NCBI GenBank assembly: GCA_004557285.1
Contig: SFEK01000091.1
Span: 1 to 8,534 of the forward strand
Length of the DNA: 8,534 nt
Reading direction: 5' to 3'
Origin: Bacteroidales bacterium
GTDB lineage: Bacteria; Bacteroidota; Bacteroidia; Bacteroidales; Bacteroidaceae
The position numbers were made by a program, and so were the translations under genes. The notes beneath the pieces were generated by a model that was not told the origin of the DNA, did not search any database, and saw only the letters and a list, made by a program, of their open reading frames with translations. Positions 1 to 6,557 of the stretch are shown one piece after another (the stretch's first letter is position 1; the number at the start of each line of letters is the position of its first letter).

Positions 1-26
1 AAATACTCCTTACTCTCCATTTTCAT
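1..26 (-). CDS. Possible N-terminus of a gene running off the left edge
   Basis: On the minus strand an ATG at 26-24 opens a frame reading MKMESKEY and then leaves the window, so only eight codons are visible. A TACCTTTG element lies about 20 bases upstream, and the gene would run in the same direction as the ATPase gene before it, after an AT-rich spacer of about 130 bases. Eight codons cannot identify a family. The call rests only on the position of the ATG relative to the promoter-like box, and it could equally be chance. Confidence 0.3.
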
Positions 27-45
27 GATGTTTTGAAATTGGAAG

Positions 46-53
46 CAAAGGTA
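46..53 (-). promoter_or_regulatory. Possible Bacteroidetes -7 box (TACCTTTG)
   Basis: Read on the minus strand, 53-46 is TACCTTTG, a full match to the Bacteroidetes -7 consensus TAnnTTTG. No TTTG sits at the expected distance upstream, so the -33 half is missing. It precedes the possible start codon at 26-24. The rest of the spacer from 54 to 158 is AT-rich, and I see no gene or convincing terminator in it. Confidence 0.33.
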
Positions 54-158
54 ATATTCCTGTTTCATCCTACTTTACGTTATATGGGTGGTTTACGGAT
101 GACACCAATGTTATTTCTGTTTTATGTTAATAAGCATGATTATTCCTCTTTATTCCCC

Positions 159-1619
159 CTACATATCCCCAATATGGCTTTTGTAGTAGTGGATGGTTTT
201 TTCCATTTCGCACAGCAGCACGGCGGCGGCCTTCAGCTCATGGTGGTAGATCACGGTGAGGGGCTTGCCGCCATGGGTGGCACCATGGGCAAAGAGTTTT
301 TCATACATGTTGAGTTTGTTGGCAATCTCCATGAGGCGGCTCATGTCGGTTGAGGATGACCAACATTCCATTTTGTTCTTGATGGCGGCTATCTTGTCGG
401 CAGGAGTGCCACTGCCGTCGATCACCTTCATGATGTCGTCCACCAGGTCGTCAGCATACTCGGGTTTGCCATCGTGCATGCGGAGGAAGAAGGGGCGGTT
501 GCCTGCCTTCAGCCGCTTCATGAAGAAATTGGCACGCTCACGGGCATCGAGCAGCGTGAACTTGGCAAACTCGATGAGCAATGCCTCGAAATGACGCCGC
601 ACCTCGATGGCCAGCAAGCAGTTGTCGGAATGTTGGCCCTGGTTGCCGGTGATGTCGGCAAGCAGTTCCTTGCAGCTCCTGAACGCCTCGTATTCATAGG
701 CCTGCGGACTGCCTGCTTTCACATACAGCGTCAGCGACTGCCATTGTGCGCCCCGTCCTGCCTCCTTGACCATCGTGAGGAAGGTGTTGTTGAAGCCGAT
801 GTTGTGGGTGAGCATCACCAACTGATAGGACGAAAACTCACTGAGCAGATATTCCACCACAAAGGTGCGGTTGCAGGCATCGAGACTCGTCACCACATCG
901 TCGATCACTAAGATGTTGTGGCTGTCGTCGCTGCCGTGCAGGGCATACTCACGCTTGATGGTGACCAGCAGCAACAGCAGCACGGCCAGGTTGATTTTGG
1001 CCTCGTTGAAATACTTGTGCAGGTCTTCCGAGGCATACAGTCCCGTGACCTCGTCTTTGAGGTATATATACATGTCGTCGGTTGCGATGCCTATCCTGAA
1101 ACGCTCATAGAAGCGGGTCTCTAACAGGGCGTTCACCTCTTGCACCACCTGTTGCAGACGGTCGATGGCATCGGGGGCCTCATCGTCATCCCAGAATACG
1201 TAGTCGGTGGCGGCAGCGATGCGCCGGTAGTTGATGGTGTCGGGCTTGTAGGGCGACACTTCACCGGCACGGAGGTCTTCAGGATTCAGCGATGCCGGGG
1301 TGATGATGGCGCAATGCGTGTTGTGGGGTATCTGCTCAAGGAACGACACCCCGTTGAACTTGACGGTGGGCTCCGCACCCATGCGGCCGTTGAGATAGGT
1401 GAAGCTTGACAGGAAGCGGCGCAGCTCCGTTTCCCTGTTCACCCCCTTGCGGGCAAACCTGCCGAGCATCCGCCTGTAGTGGAACGCCATGCGCAGTGCG
1501 GCGGCTATCGAAGACTTGCCCGAGCCGTTCTCGCCAAAGATGAGCATGTTCCTGCCTTCGGGCTCCAGCACGAAAGGCGAGTCGAAGGCCTTGAAGTTGG
1601 CCAGTTCCAGTTGTCTCAT
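159..1619 (-). CDS. Compact ABC/SMC-type AAA ATPase, partner of the DUF262 protein
   Basis: This is a 486-aa cytoplasmic ATPase of the RecF/SMC-like (AAA_15/AAA_21) type. Visible motifs are Walker A GENGSGKSS at residues 29-37, a signature-like YFNEAKINLA at 203-212 (where related ATPases have LNEAxLxAxAL), Walker B ILVIDDV at 236-242 followed by the D-loop TSLD, and an H-loop LTHN with H272. Only about 160 residues separate Walker A from the signature, with no long heptad coiled coil, so it is far smaller than true SMC, Rad50 or RloC proteins. The last 150 residues (EVRRHFEALLIEF, then FAHGATHGGK and YHHEL) recall the alpha-helical C-termini of defence ATPases, sometimes HEPN-like. That comparison is from memory and tentative. 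The frame stays open upstream to 1730, but the ATG at 1619 starts exactly at the conserved N-terminal strand (RQLELANFKAF) and overlaps the DUF262 stop codon in an ATGA. ATPase identity is secure; the biological role is inferred. Confidence 0.9.
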   Translation of the reverse strand: MRQLELANFKAFDSPFVLEPEGRNMLIFGENGSGKSSIAAALRMAFHYRRMLGRFARKGVNRETELRRFLSSFTYLNGRMGAEPTVKFNGVSFLEQIPHNTHCAIITPASLNPEDLRAGEVSPYKPDTINYRRIAAATDYVFWDDDEAPDAIDRLQQVVQEVNALLETRFYERFRIGIATDDMYIYLKDEVTGLYASEDLHKYFNEAKINLAVLLLLLVTIKREYALHGSDDSHNILVIDDVVTSLDACNRTFVVEYLLSEFSSYQLVMLTHNIGFNNTFLTMVKEAGRGAQWQSLTLYVKAGSPQAYEYEAFRSCKELLADITGNQGQHSDNCLLAIEVRRHFEALLIEFAKFTLLDARERANFFMKRLKAGNRPFFLRMHDGKPEYADDLVDDIMKVIDGSGTPADKIAAIKNKMECWSSSTDMSRLMEIANKLNMYEKLFAHGATHGGKPLTVIYHHELKAAAVLLCEMEKTIHYYKSHIGDM

Positions 1620-3292
1620 ACCGTTTCCGCTCCCAAAAAGTCTTCGAGTATCTTTCTCTTTCTCTCGGCCCTCCTGCGCACATCCACCATGCGGTAGGTG
1701 GTGTCGATGTTGTTGGCCAGGGTGGCACATTCGGGATCGGCCTCTTCCATTTTCCTCATGTAGTCGTCAAACCCAATGTCCTGCCTCGCCTGTTTTGTAG
1801 GCACAAATGCCACGTTGCCGATGCTCTCGTCAAAATAACTCTTGCGCACCCCTTTCATGCCGCCGTCGGTTTCGATATAGCTGGTGCGTTTGCGCTTGAC
1901 GATGTTCATCAGTTTGTAGTGGAGCAGTCCGCCGCCCATTTCGAGCACCATGGCCAGGTGTGCCAGTTTCGTGTCAGCTTGTGCGTACATCATGTATGGG
2001 CTTGGAGAACCCGTGACATGCAGTTCACGGCTGTCGCCGGTGCTCAGTATTTCTGCGATGATGTGGAGGACATTGAATTCGTAGAACATCTGCCCGGTGA
2101 CGAACATCTCCCGCACAATGCATGAGAGAAACGGTTCCAGCGTGTTGAGGTCGAAGCCGTTTTTCATTGCCCATGCCACAAGTATCGAGCCATGCGTGTT
2201 GATGTCGGAATTGCACAGGTCAATCACCTGCATCCATCCTGCCACGCGCGATGTGCCATATTCCATCTCCTTGTACCGATGCAGGATGTCGGCAATTTCC
2301 AACAGGCTATTCATGATTTTATCGTAGGTGTAGTGTGAGATCTCGCCGTTGCGCCCATCGAAAAACTCCCTGATGTCGGTGGTATAATGGAGGTCGCCCC
2401 GCCGTGCCTTTTCGATGAACATGTAGATGGTGAACAGCGTGTCGATTTCGATGCCAAGGAACTTGCAGTTGTCGCTCACCGTGTCCCACTGTTTCACGAA
2501 GGTGTCCTTGTCGGTGGTGGTCACCGCCTTGGAATAGAGTCGTGCCTTGAGGATGTCGGAGTCGGAGAGTGCCATGCCGCGGTTGTTGATGGTCTCGAAA
2601 ATCACCAAGGCCTTGTTTTCGGCATCCCTGATGCCAGGGGCGTGCATCTCGATGGGGATGATGAGCACCGAGGTCATCAGGTATTTGGCAAACAGGGCCA
2701 GATGCATCCCGTCTTCTTGCTTGAACTCCCTCAGCCGGTAGTAGAAATACAGCGTGGCGGCCTCCATCGTGCAGCCGGTGGCGTTGAGAAAGTCGCCGAT
2801 GTCCATGCGGCTGTACGCCTTGAAGTTGTCCATCAGTTCGACATACATGCTTTCATAATCCTCAGCCCCCCAACCGTAGATTTTTTTCATCATTTCCATG
2901 TCGTTGGCATCGTTCACCAATGAATTGATGCGGAGCCTGCCGCCTTTGCCGTCCCACTCATGCGAGTAGAGCATATCAATGATTGAGGGGATTTCGGGCA
3001 GCAGCACCGACAAAGCCTTGAACATCAGCCAGAACGTGGTCAGGCGCTGTTGTCCGTCCACCACACGTGGATATTCGTCTCTTTGGTCGTCGGCCACGGC
3101 CAGGATGATGGTGCCCACGAAATAGTCGTTGTCGTTGGGGCGGTTGAAGGCATCGATCAGGTCATCGTAGAGCTGCTTACATTCTGACGCGCTCCAACTG
3201 TAAGGCCGCTGGTAGGGTGGTATCACAAACGAGTCATACTCGCTCCACAGGCGCCTCAGGTTCTTCTGTTCTGCATTGAGATGTAGTGCCAT
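1616..3292 (-). CDS. DUF262 (GmrSD/ParB-Srx-like) protein
   Basis: This is a 558-aa DUF262 protein. The N-terminal domain shows FVIPPYQRPYSW at residues 22-33, the catalytic-type VVDGQQRLTTFW at 77-88, and FETINNRGMALSDSDILKARL-like sequence at 232-252, all hallmarks of the family. In GmrSD and SspE-type enzymes this domain binds or hydrolyses nucleotides and senses modified DNA, and a DUF1524 His-Me finger nuclease follows. Here the C-terminus keeps a SIGNVAFVPTK segment (490-500) resembling the IGNL motif of DUF1524. Where an EH pair is expected upstream there is SYIETDGG, with no histidine, so the nuclease may be degenerate or replaced. The frame extends upstream to a GTG at 3352 and an ATG at 3343. 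I chose the ATG at 3292 because the following residues (LNAEQKNLRRLW) match the normal start of the family. The stop codon overlaps the ATPase start by 4 nt, implying translational coupling. It probably acts with the ATPase in defence against foreign DNA, which is an inference. Confidence 0.9.
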   Translation of the reverse strand: MALHLNAEQKNLRRLWSEYDSFVIPPYQRPYSWSASECKQLYDDLIDAFNRPNDNDYFVGTIILAVADDQRDEYPRVVDGQQRLTTFWLMFKALSVLLPEIPSIIDMLYSHEWDGKGGRLRINSLVNDANDMEMMKKIYGWGAEDYESMYVELMDNFKAYSRMDIGDFLNATGCTMEAATLYFYYRLREFKQEDGMHLALFAKYLMTSVLIIPIEMHAPGIRDAENKALVIFETINNRGMALSDSDILKARLYSKAVTTTDKDTFVKQWDTVSDNCKFLGIEIDTLFTIYMFIEKARRGDLHYTTDIREFFDGRNGEISHYTYDKIMNSLLEIADILHRYKEMEYGTSRVAGWMQVIDLCNSDINTHGSILVAWAMKNGFDLNTLEPFLSCIVREMFVTGQMFYEFNVLHIIAEILSTGDSRELHVTGSPSPYMMYAQADTKLAHLAMVLEMGGGLLHYKLMNIVKRKRTSYIETDGGMKGVRKSYFDESIGNVAFVPTKQARQDIGFDDYMRKMEEADPECATLANNIDTTYRMVDVRRRAERKRKILEDFLGAETV

Positions 3293-3362
3293 GTTGTTCG
3301 GTGTTATCGGGTTTGTATTTTGCAAGGGATGAAGGGGTGTCATTGCACCCACCTGAAAAGCA

Positions 3363-3393
3363 GGAAGCCGCCATCCACAATGGCGATGCTTCC
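3363..3393 (-). terminator. Interrupted hairpin between the 121-aa gene and the DUF262 gene
   Basis: Two nested stems are visible: GGAAGC (3363-3368) pairs with GCTTCC (3388-3393), and GCCAT (3370-3374) pairs with ATGGC (3380-3384) across a CCACA loop, with a small asymmetric internal loop between the stems. On the minus strand the hairpin is followed by TGCTTTTC, a weak U-tract. It could be an attenuating terminator separating expression of the 121-aa gene from the DUF262/ATPase pair, or simply an RNA processing or stability element. The rest of 3293-3450 shows no gene and no consensus promoter. Confidence 0.33.
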
Positions 3394-3450
3394 CGCAAGG
3401 GGAAAAAGTTCAACACTTGCCGGAGCATGTACCTGCCCTGGCGTCAAGTA

Positions 3451-3816
3451 TCAGCGTCTGTTGACACGCCTGCGCTTCTCAATCTTTCGCCTGTCTGCCT
3501 CTGTCAGTTCCATGGCGGCCTCGGCCACCCTCATGAGCGACTGGGTGAGTTGCGCCATGGTCTGTTCCCGCCGTTGGCCTTCAAGCGTTTCGGCAGCCAC
3601 CTTGTAGAGCTTCACCAACATGTGCTGCACGGTGGCAGGCTGCAGCGTGGGGTTCAGGTTTTCAGGGTCGAGTTTCTTCAGCGTGGTGTAGTCCACGATG
3701 CCGTTCTTGTGGAGCGACGACAGGGTATCGCATCCCCAGCATTGCATGATTACCTTTATCTCATGGGCCGCTATCGCCAGCCAACATGGGATGTGAGAGT
3801 CGCTTGTCGTCGTCAT
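3451..3816 (-). CDS. Hypothetical 121-aa protein with charged helical C-terminus
   Basis: I do not recognise this protein. It has no signal peptide or membrane segment. Residues 9-45 contain three cysteines (positions 11, 26 and 29) and moderately hydrophobic helix-like sequence. Residues 60-121 look helical and strongly charged, ending in DRRKIEKRRRVNRR, which suggests a nucleic-acid- or protein-binding tail. The opposite-strand frame at this locus has the Arg/His/Gly-rich composition typical of an antisense shadow, so I favour the minus strand. The gene lies 158 bases upstream of the DUF262 gene in the same direction and divergent from the primase. It could therefore be the first gene of the DUF262/ATPase operon or a local regulator of the divergent region. 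An internal ATG at codon 24 is an alternative start, and the first start lies inside an inverted repeat. Confidence 0.5.
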   Translation of the reverse strand: MTTTSDSHIPCWLAIAAHEIKVIMQCWGCDTLSSLHKNGIVDYTTLKKLDPENLNPTLQPATVQHMLVKLYKVAAETLEGQRREQTMAQLTQSLMRVAEAAMELTEADRRKIEKRRRVNRR

Positions 3817-3839
3817 CTATAGCCCCGTCGGCGACTCTC
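3795..3839. promoter_or_regulatory. 9-bp inverted repeat enclosing the 121-aa gene start codon
   Basis: GAGAGTCGC at 3795-3803 is the exact reverse complement of GCGACTCTC at 3831-3839. The 27-base interval contains the start codon (3814-3816, minus strand). In the minus-strand transcript this could fold into a hairpin that places the start codon in its loop, or the arms could be protein-binding half-sites. Function is inferred from position only. Confidence 0.4.
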
Positions 3840-3895
3840 TATATAGCTGCCTCTTCAGACTAAAAAGATGATAACAAACCTGAAAACTCTCTAAA

Positions 3896-3923
3896 ATCGT
3901 TCGATTCCATGGAGTCGAACGAT
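3896..3923. promoter_or_regulatory. 28-bp near-perfect palindrome, candidate operator
   Basis: The two 14-base halves of 3896-3923 are complementary at 13 of 14 positions (left arm starts ATCGTTCGA, right arm ends TCGAACGAT, centre CCATGG). The only mismatch is a T/G pair. It ends three bases before the -33 element of the primase promoter, in the divergent gap between the primase and the 121-aa gene. There is no good T-run after it on either strand, so a terminator is unlikely. A dimeric repressor or activator site is the simplest reading. No regulator gene for it is obvious in the window. Confidence 0.6.
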
Positions 3924-3925
3924 GG

Positions 3926-3957
3926 TTTGCAAGACTGAGTAATTCCCCCTAAATTTG
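3926..3957 (+). promoter_or_regulatory. Consensus Bacteroidetes promoter of the primase gene
   Basis: TTTG at 3926-3929 is followed, after exactly 20 bases, by TAAATTTG at 3950-3957. This matches the Bacteroidetes primary sigma consensus TTTG-N19-21-TAnnTTTG. Transcription would start near 3964, giving a leader of about 59 bases before the primase ATG. The adjoining upstream palindrome suggests regulation. Confidence 0.75.
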
Positions 3958-3964
3958 CATCACG

Positions 3965-3980
3965 ATGGCCGAGTAGCCAT
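3965..3980 (+). other. Small hairpin at the predicted 5' end of the primase mRNA
   Basis: ATGGC (3965-3969) pairs with GCCAT (3976-3980) around a CGAGTA loop. It begins almost exactly where transcription is predicted to start, so it would form a 5'-terminal stem. Such a stem could protect the mRNA, but the pairing is short and could be chance. Confidence 0.25.
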
Positions 3981-4022
3981 GCATGCTATTTGATTTGATT
4001 TCATTTAAAAGTTCTTGAATAT

Positions 4023-6158
4023 ATGGAAAAAACAATTTATTTCTCTTCGCTCACCGACAAGGAGCCGCAGCTCGTGTCGTGGGAGACGGTGGCGACCGAA
4101 ATACGCAACGGCAAAATCCAACAGTTGTGCCTGAAATACCGGGCGTTGTATCTTGAACATGAGGCGGCCAAGCTGGCGGGCGACAAAGTGCGCATGAATC
4201 AGATTAAGCCGCTACTTTACAAAATCAAGCAGCAATGCCCTGCCATCATGCCGCAGGCCATGGTTGAGGGTGGTCGCACGGCCAGCCACATCAGGGCTTA
4301 TCTTCCGCTCATGATTGTGGATATCGACCACATCCCCCAAGAGCGCATCGACGCGGTGGAACAAAGGGTGAAAGACGATGAGCACTCGCTGCTGGCCTAC
4401 CGCACCATATCGGGCCGTGGACTGCGTGTCATCGCTCGCGTGGAGGGCAGCGTGGACAACAACAACTTCAAGGATGCATGGCGGTCGGTCAACGAGTATT
4501 ACCGCCTGCTCACCTCGCTCGACTACGACCCCCAGTGTGCCAACCCCACACGCCTCAGCGGCCTGTCTTTCGACCCTACGGCGGTGTATCGTCCGTTAGC
4601 CAAGCCCATCAAGATGCAGGTTTCTAAAGTCAGGAGACGGCGCAGCAAGGGTCCTGCTTCCACTGCCGCCGATGCGGGCAAGGTGGCCCGCCGCCTGGTT
4701 GAGGGCGAGGGGGTGGCCTATGCCGAGGGCTCGCGCAACGACTATGTGTCGAGGTGCATCTACTGGATGAACCGCTTCGGGGTGAAGCACGACGACACGC
4801 TGCAATGGGCACTGGCAGAGTTTGAAGACTACGACACGGCCAACCATCATGCCGTGGCAGGCATCGTGAAGAGTGTCTATCACGCCCATGCCGACGAGTT
4901 TCACACATGCAGGGCCAAGGCTTATGACACCGAAGGGGCGAAACGCTGCAGGGCCAACCTGCGAGAGGTGGAGGCGTGGCTCAATGCGCGCCACAGGTTC
5001 AGGCGCAACATGCTCTCGCACACGCTGGAATTTAGCGACGACGGCAAGGTCTTTGCTCCGCTCGACGACACCGTGGAGAACACGCTCTGGTGCGACATGC
5101 AGCGGGCCGGCATCAATGTCGATATGATGACGCTGCGCACCCTGCTGCAGAGCAGCTTCATCCCCGGATACCATCCGCTGAAGGACTATCTCGACCATCT
5201 GCCGCCATGGGACGGCCTCGACCACATCGGGCATTTTCTGGGCATGGTGCACTGCAAGGAGACCAGTGCCGAGGAGTTCGACCGTTATGTGCGCCGCTGG
5301 TTGGTGGCCATGGTGGCGGCGGCACTGGACGACGGGGTGGTCAACCACCAGATCTTCGTGTTGCTGGGCAAGCAGGGCACCTTCAAGACCTCGTTCATGA
5401 ACAACATCCTGCCGCCCGAACTGCGCAAGTATTACTGCATCAAGACCAACTCAAATCGCATGACCAAGGACGATGCACTCTCACTCACTGAGAACCTGCT
5501 CATCAACATGGAGGAAATCGACTCCATGCAGCGTGCCGAAATCAACCAGCTCAAGGCCATGGCCTCGCAGACGGTGGTGACAGAGCGGCCTGCCTACGCC
5601 CGCAACAAGGTGAGACTGCCGCACACTGCCTCGTTTTGTGCCACAGGCAACAACCTGCAGTTTCTCTCTGATGACACGGGCAACCGCCGCTGGTTAGTGT
5701 TCGAGGTGGAGCACATCGACAACCCGTGGACGGCCAGCATCCCCTACAGCCAACTGTATGCGCAGGTGAAGCACCTCATCGACACGGGATTCCGCTATTG
5801 GTTCGACTATGAGGAGATTGACGAACTGAACCGCCGCAACCGGAAGTTTGAGGCACCCAACCTCGCCCGCGAACTCATCGTGACGAGATATTGTAAGCCC
5901 AAGCCCTTGGAGCCGTCGATATATGTCACTTCGAGCGACATCGTGGCACGCTTCGGCAGTGCGGTGCGCCTCAATGCCATCCAAGTGGGCAAGGCCATGC
6001 AGGACCTGGGATTTGAACAACATCGTACTCGTGACGGCAGATTCTGGATAGTCAAGGAGCGTCCTGTGACAGATATCGGCAAATTTTTGCCCAATATGGA
6101 AGATTTATCTGAAAGCACAGACAATCAGGAAGATAACAGCCAGTCATTACCCTTTTAG
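4023..6158 (+). CDS. BT4734-like primase fused to VapE/VirE-type helicase ATPase
   Basis: This 711-aa replication protein of Bacteroidetes mobile and accessory islands appears to combine two domains. The N-terminal half (about 1-200, BT4734/BF3469-like) has IVDIDH at 98-103, the hhhDhD metal-binding pattern of AEP-type primases, and TISGRGLRVIARVEG at 128-142. A basic linker (KVRRRRSKG, 202-210) leads to a middle region of unknown role. The C-terminal VapE/virulence-associated-E domain has Walker A GKQGTFKTS at 449-457, Walker B LLINMEEID at 492-500, a sensor-like CATGN at 539-543 and the arginine-bearing GNRRW at 553-557. These are features of viral-type (SF3/D5-like) helicases. The ATG follows a consensus promoter and an AT-rich leader. 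The protein probably primes and unwinds DNA for replication of an element, with HU-like and DUF4248 partners downstream. Domain calls are strong; the replicon it serves is not identified. Confidence 0.93.
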   Translation: MEKTIYFSSLTDKEPQLVSWETVATEIRNGKIQQLCLKYRALYLEHEAAKLAGDKVRMNQIKPLLYKIKQQCPAIMPQAMVEGGRTASHIRAYLPLMIVDIDHIPQERIDAVEQRVKDDEHSLLAYRTISGRGLRVIARVEGSVDNNNFKDAWRSVNEYYRLLTSLDYDPQCANPTRLSGLSFDPTAVYRPLAKPIKMQVSKVRRRRSKGPASTAADAGKVARRLVEGEGVAYAEGSRNDYVSRCIYWMNRFGVKHDDTLQWALAEFEDYDTANHHAVAGIVKSVYHAHADEFHTCRAKAYDTEGAKRCRANLREVEAWLNARHRFRRNMLSHTLEFSDDGKVFAPLDDTVENTLWCDMQRAGINVDMMTLRTLLQSSFIPGYHPLKDYLDHLPPWDGLDHIGHFLGMVHCKETSAEEFDRYVRRWLVAMVAAALDDGVVNHQIFVLLGKQGTFKTSFMNNILPPELRKYYCIKTNSNRMTKDDALSLTENLLINMEEIDSMQRAEINQLKAMASQTVVTERPAYARNKVRLPHTASFCATGNNLQFLSDDTGNRRWLVFEVEHIDNPWTASIPYSQLYAQVKHLIDTGFRYWFDYEEIDELNRRNRKFEAPNLARELIVTRYCKPKPLEPSIYVTSSDIVARFGSAVRLNAIQVGKAMQDLGFEQHRTRDGRFWIVKERPVTDIGKFLPNMEDLSESTDNQEDNSQSLPF

Positions 6159-6168
6159 CTGTAGATGA

Positions 6169-6186
6169 TGACAGATGTGACAGATG
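6169..6186 (+). repeat. Tandem 9-bp repeat TGACAGATG x2
   Basis: TGACAGATG occurs twice head to tail, starting 10 bases after the primase stop codon. An exact inverted copy (CATCTGTCA) lies on the other side of the central palindrome at 6289-6297. The arrangement resembles iterons or paired binding sites around a dyad. Confidence 0.6.
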
Positions 6187-6209
6187 TACTATACATAGTT
6201 ATACGCGAG

Positions 6210-6249
6210 TATAGTTTCAAGCTTACTATATAGTAACAGTGAAACTATA
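6210..6249. repeat. 40-bp nested palindrome with ACTATA/TATAGT hexamers
   Basis: Perfect 10-bp arms TATAGTTTCA (6210-6219) and TGAAACTATA (6240-6249) enclose a perfect 14-bp palindrome TTACTATATAGTAA (6223-6236), separated by 3-base unpaired bulges on each side. So 34 of the 40 bases are symmetric. The hexamer ACTATA or its complement TATAGT appears five times nearby, at 6188, 6210, 6225, 6229 and 6244. The AT-rich dyad directly downstream of a primase-helicase gene fits an initiator or regulator binding site, or a replication origin. An RNA hairpin in the primase/DUF4248 transcript is the alternative. Confidence 0.65.
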
Positions 6250-6275
6250 TAATGGAAAAAAGTTGATAGGAGCTA

Positions 6276-6297
6276 CTGTCATACCTGTCATCTGTCA
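6276..6297 (+). repeat. Phased CTGTCA repeats, inverted relative to the TGACAG pair
   Basis: CTGTCA recurs at 6276-6281 and 6285-6290, nine bases apart, and the exact 9-mer CATCTGTCA occupies 6289-6297. This is the reverse complement of the TGACAGATG units left of the palindrome, so the central dyad is bracketed by inverted copies of one motif with the same 9-base period. Confidence 0.5.
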
Positions 6298-6349
6298 CAC
6301 ATCACTGCAAATGATTACCATTCATCACCATCATCACAACCATTCGTAT

Positions 6350-6547
6350 ATGAAAAGAAGAGACCTGGCCCTTGAATATTTCCCCGGCAAGAAACCGGTG
6401 GAAGCCGTGCGCAACCTGCGCCGATGGATCAACAACTGCCCCAAGCTCAAGGAAGAGCTGCTGGCCATCAACCCGAATTTCTTCGGGCTGCGTTATCTCA
6501 CCCTGACGGAGGTGAGACTCATCAAATACTATCTTGGCGATCCGTAG
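6350..6547 (+). CDS. DUF4248 family small protein
   Basis: This 65-aa protein matches the DUF4248 pattern of short Bacteroidetes proteins found beside VirE/BT4734-type primases and HU-like genes. It has a short N-terminus, a LALEYFPGKKP motif (residues 6-16), then RNLRRWINNCPKL and a C-terminal LTLTEVRLIKYYLG helix. The family has no established biochemical function; the tryptophan-containing helix with spaced basic residues is compatible with a small winged-helix or DNA-binding fold. The frame is open further upstream to a GTG at 6239 and an ATG at 6311. I chose the ATG at 6350 because it gives the usual family length and avoids starting in the palindrome or in a histidine-rich stretch. It is probably co-transcribed with the primase. 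Confidence 0.75.
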   Translation: MKRRDLALEYFPGKKPVEAVRNLRRWINNCPKLKEELLAINPNFFGLRYLTLTEVRLIKYYLGDP

Positions 6548-6557
6548 TTGATGGATC

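Noticed and set aside
33..353. 106-aa plus-strand frame at the left edge
   Set aside because: Most of it is antisense to the ATPase C-terminus, and it shows no recognisable domain.
2387..2923. 178-aa plus-strand open frame
   Set aside because: It is antisense to the DUF262 domain with its clear DGQQR and ETINNRG motifs. It shows no family signature of its own.
3286..3822. 178-aa plus-strand open frame opposite the 121-aa gene
   Set aside because: Its composition (His/Arg/Gly/Leu-rich, no domain) looks like a shadow, and it runs across the DUF262 start and the hairpin. The minus-strand protein is more natural.
3896..3923. The divergent-region palindrome as an intrinsic terminator
   Set aside because: Neither strand has a T-run after it, and it lies between divergent genes rather than after one.
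4596..5348. 250-aa minus-strand open frame inside the primase gene
   Set aside because: It lies fully antisense to a gene with strong primase/helicase motifs and has the His/Arg/Val-rich composition of a GC-rich shadow.
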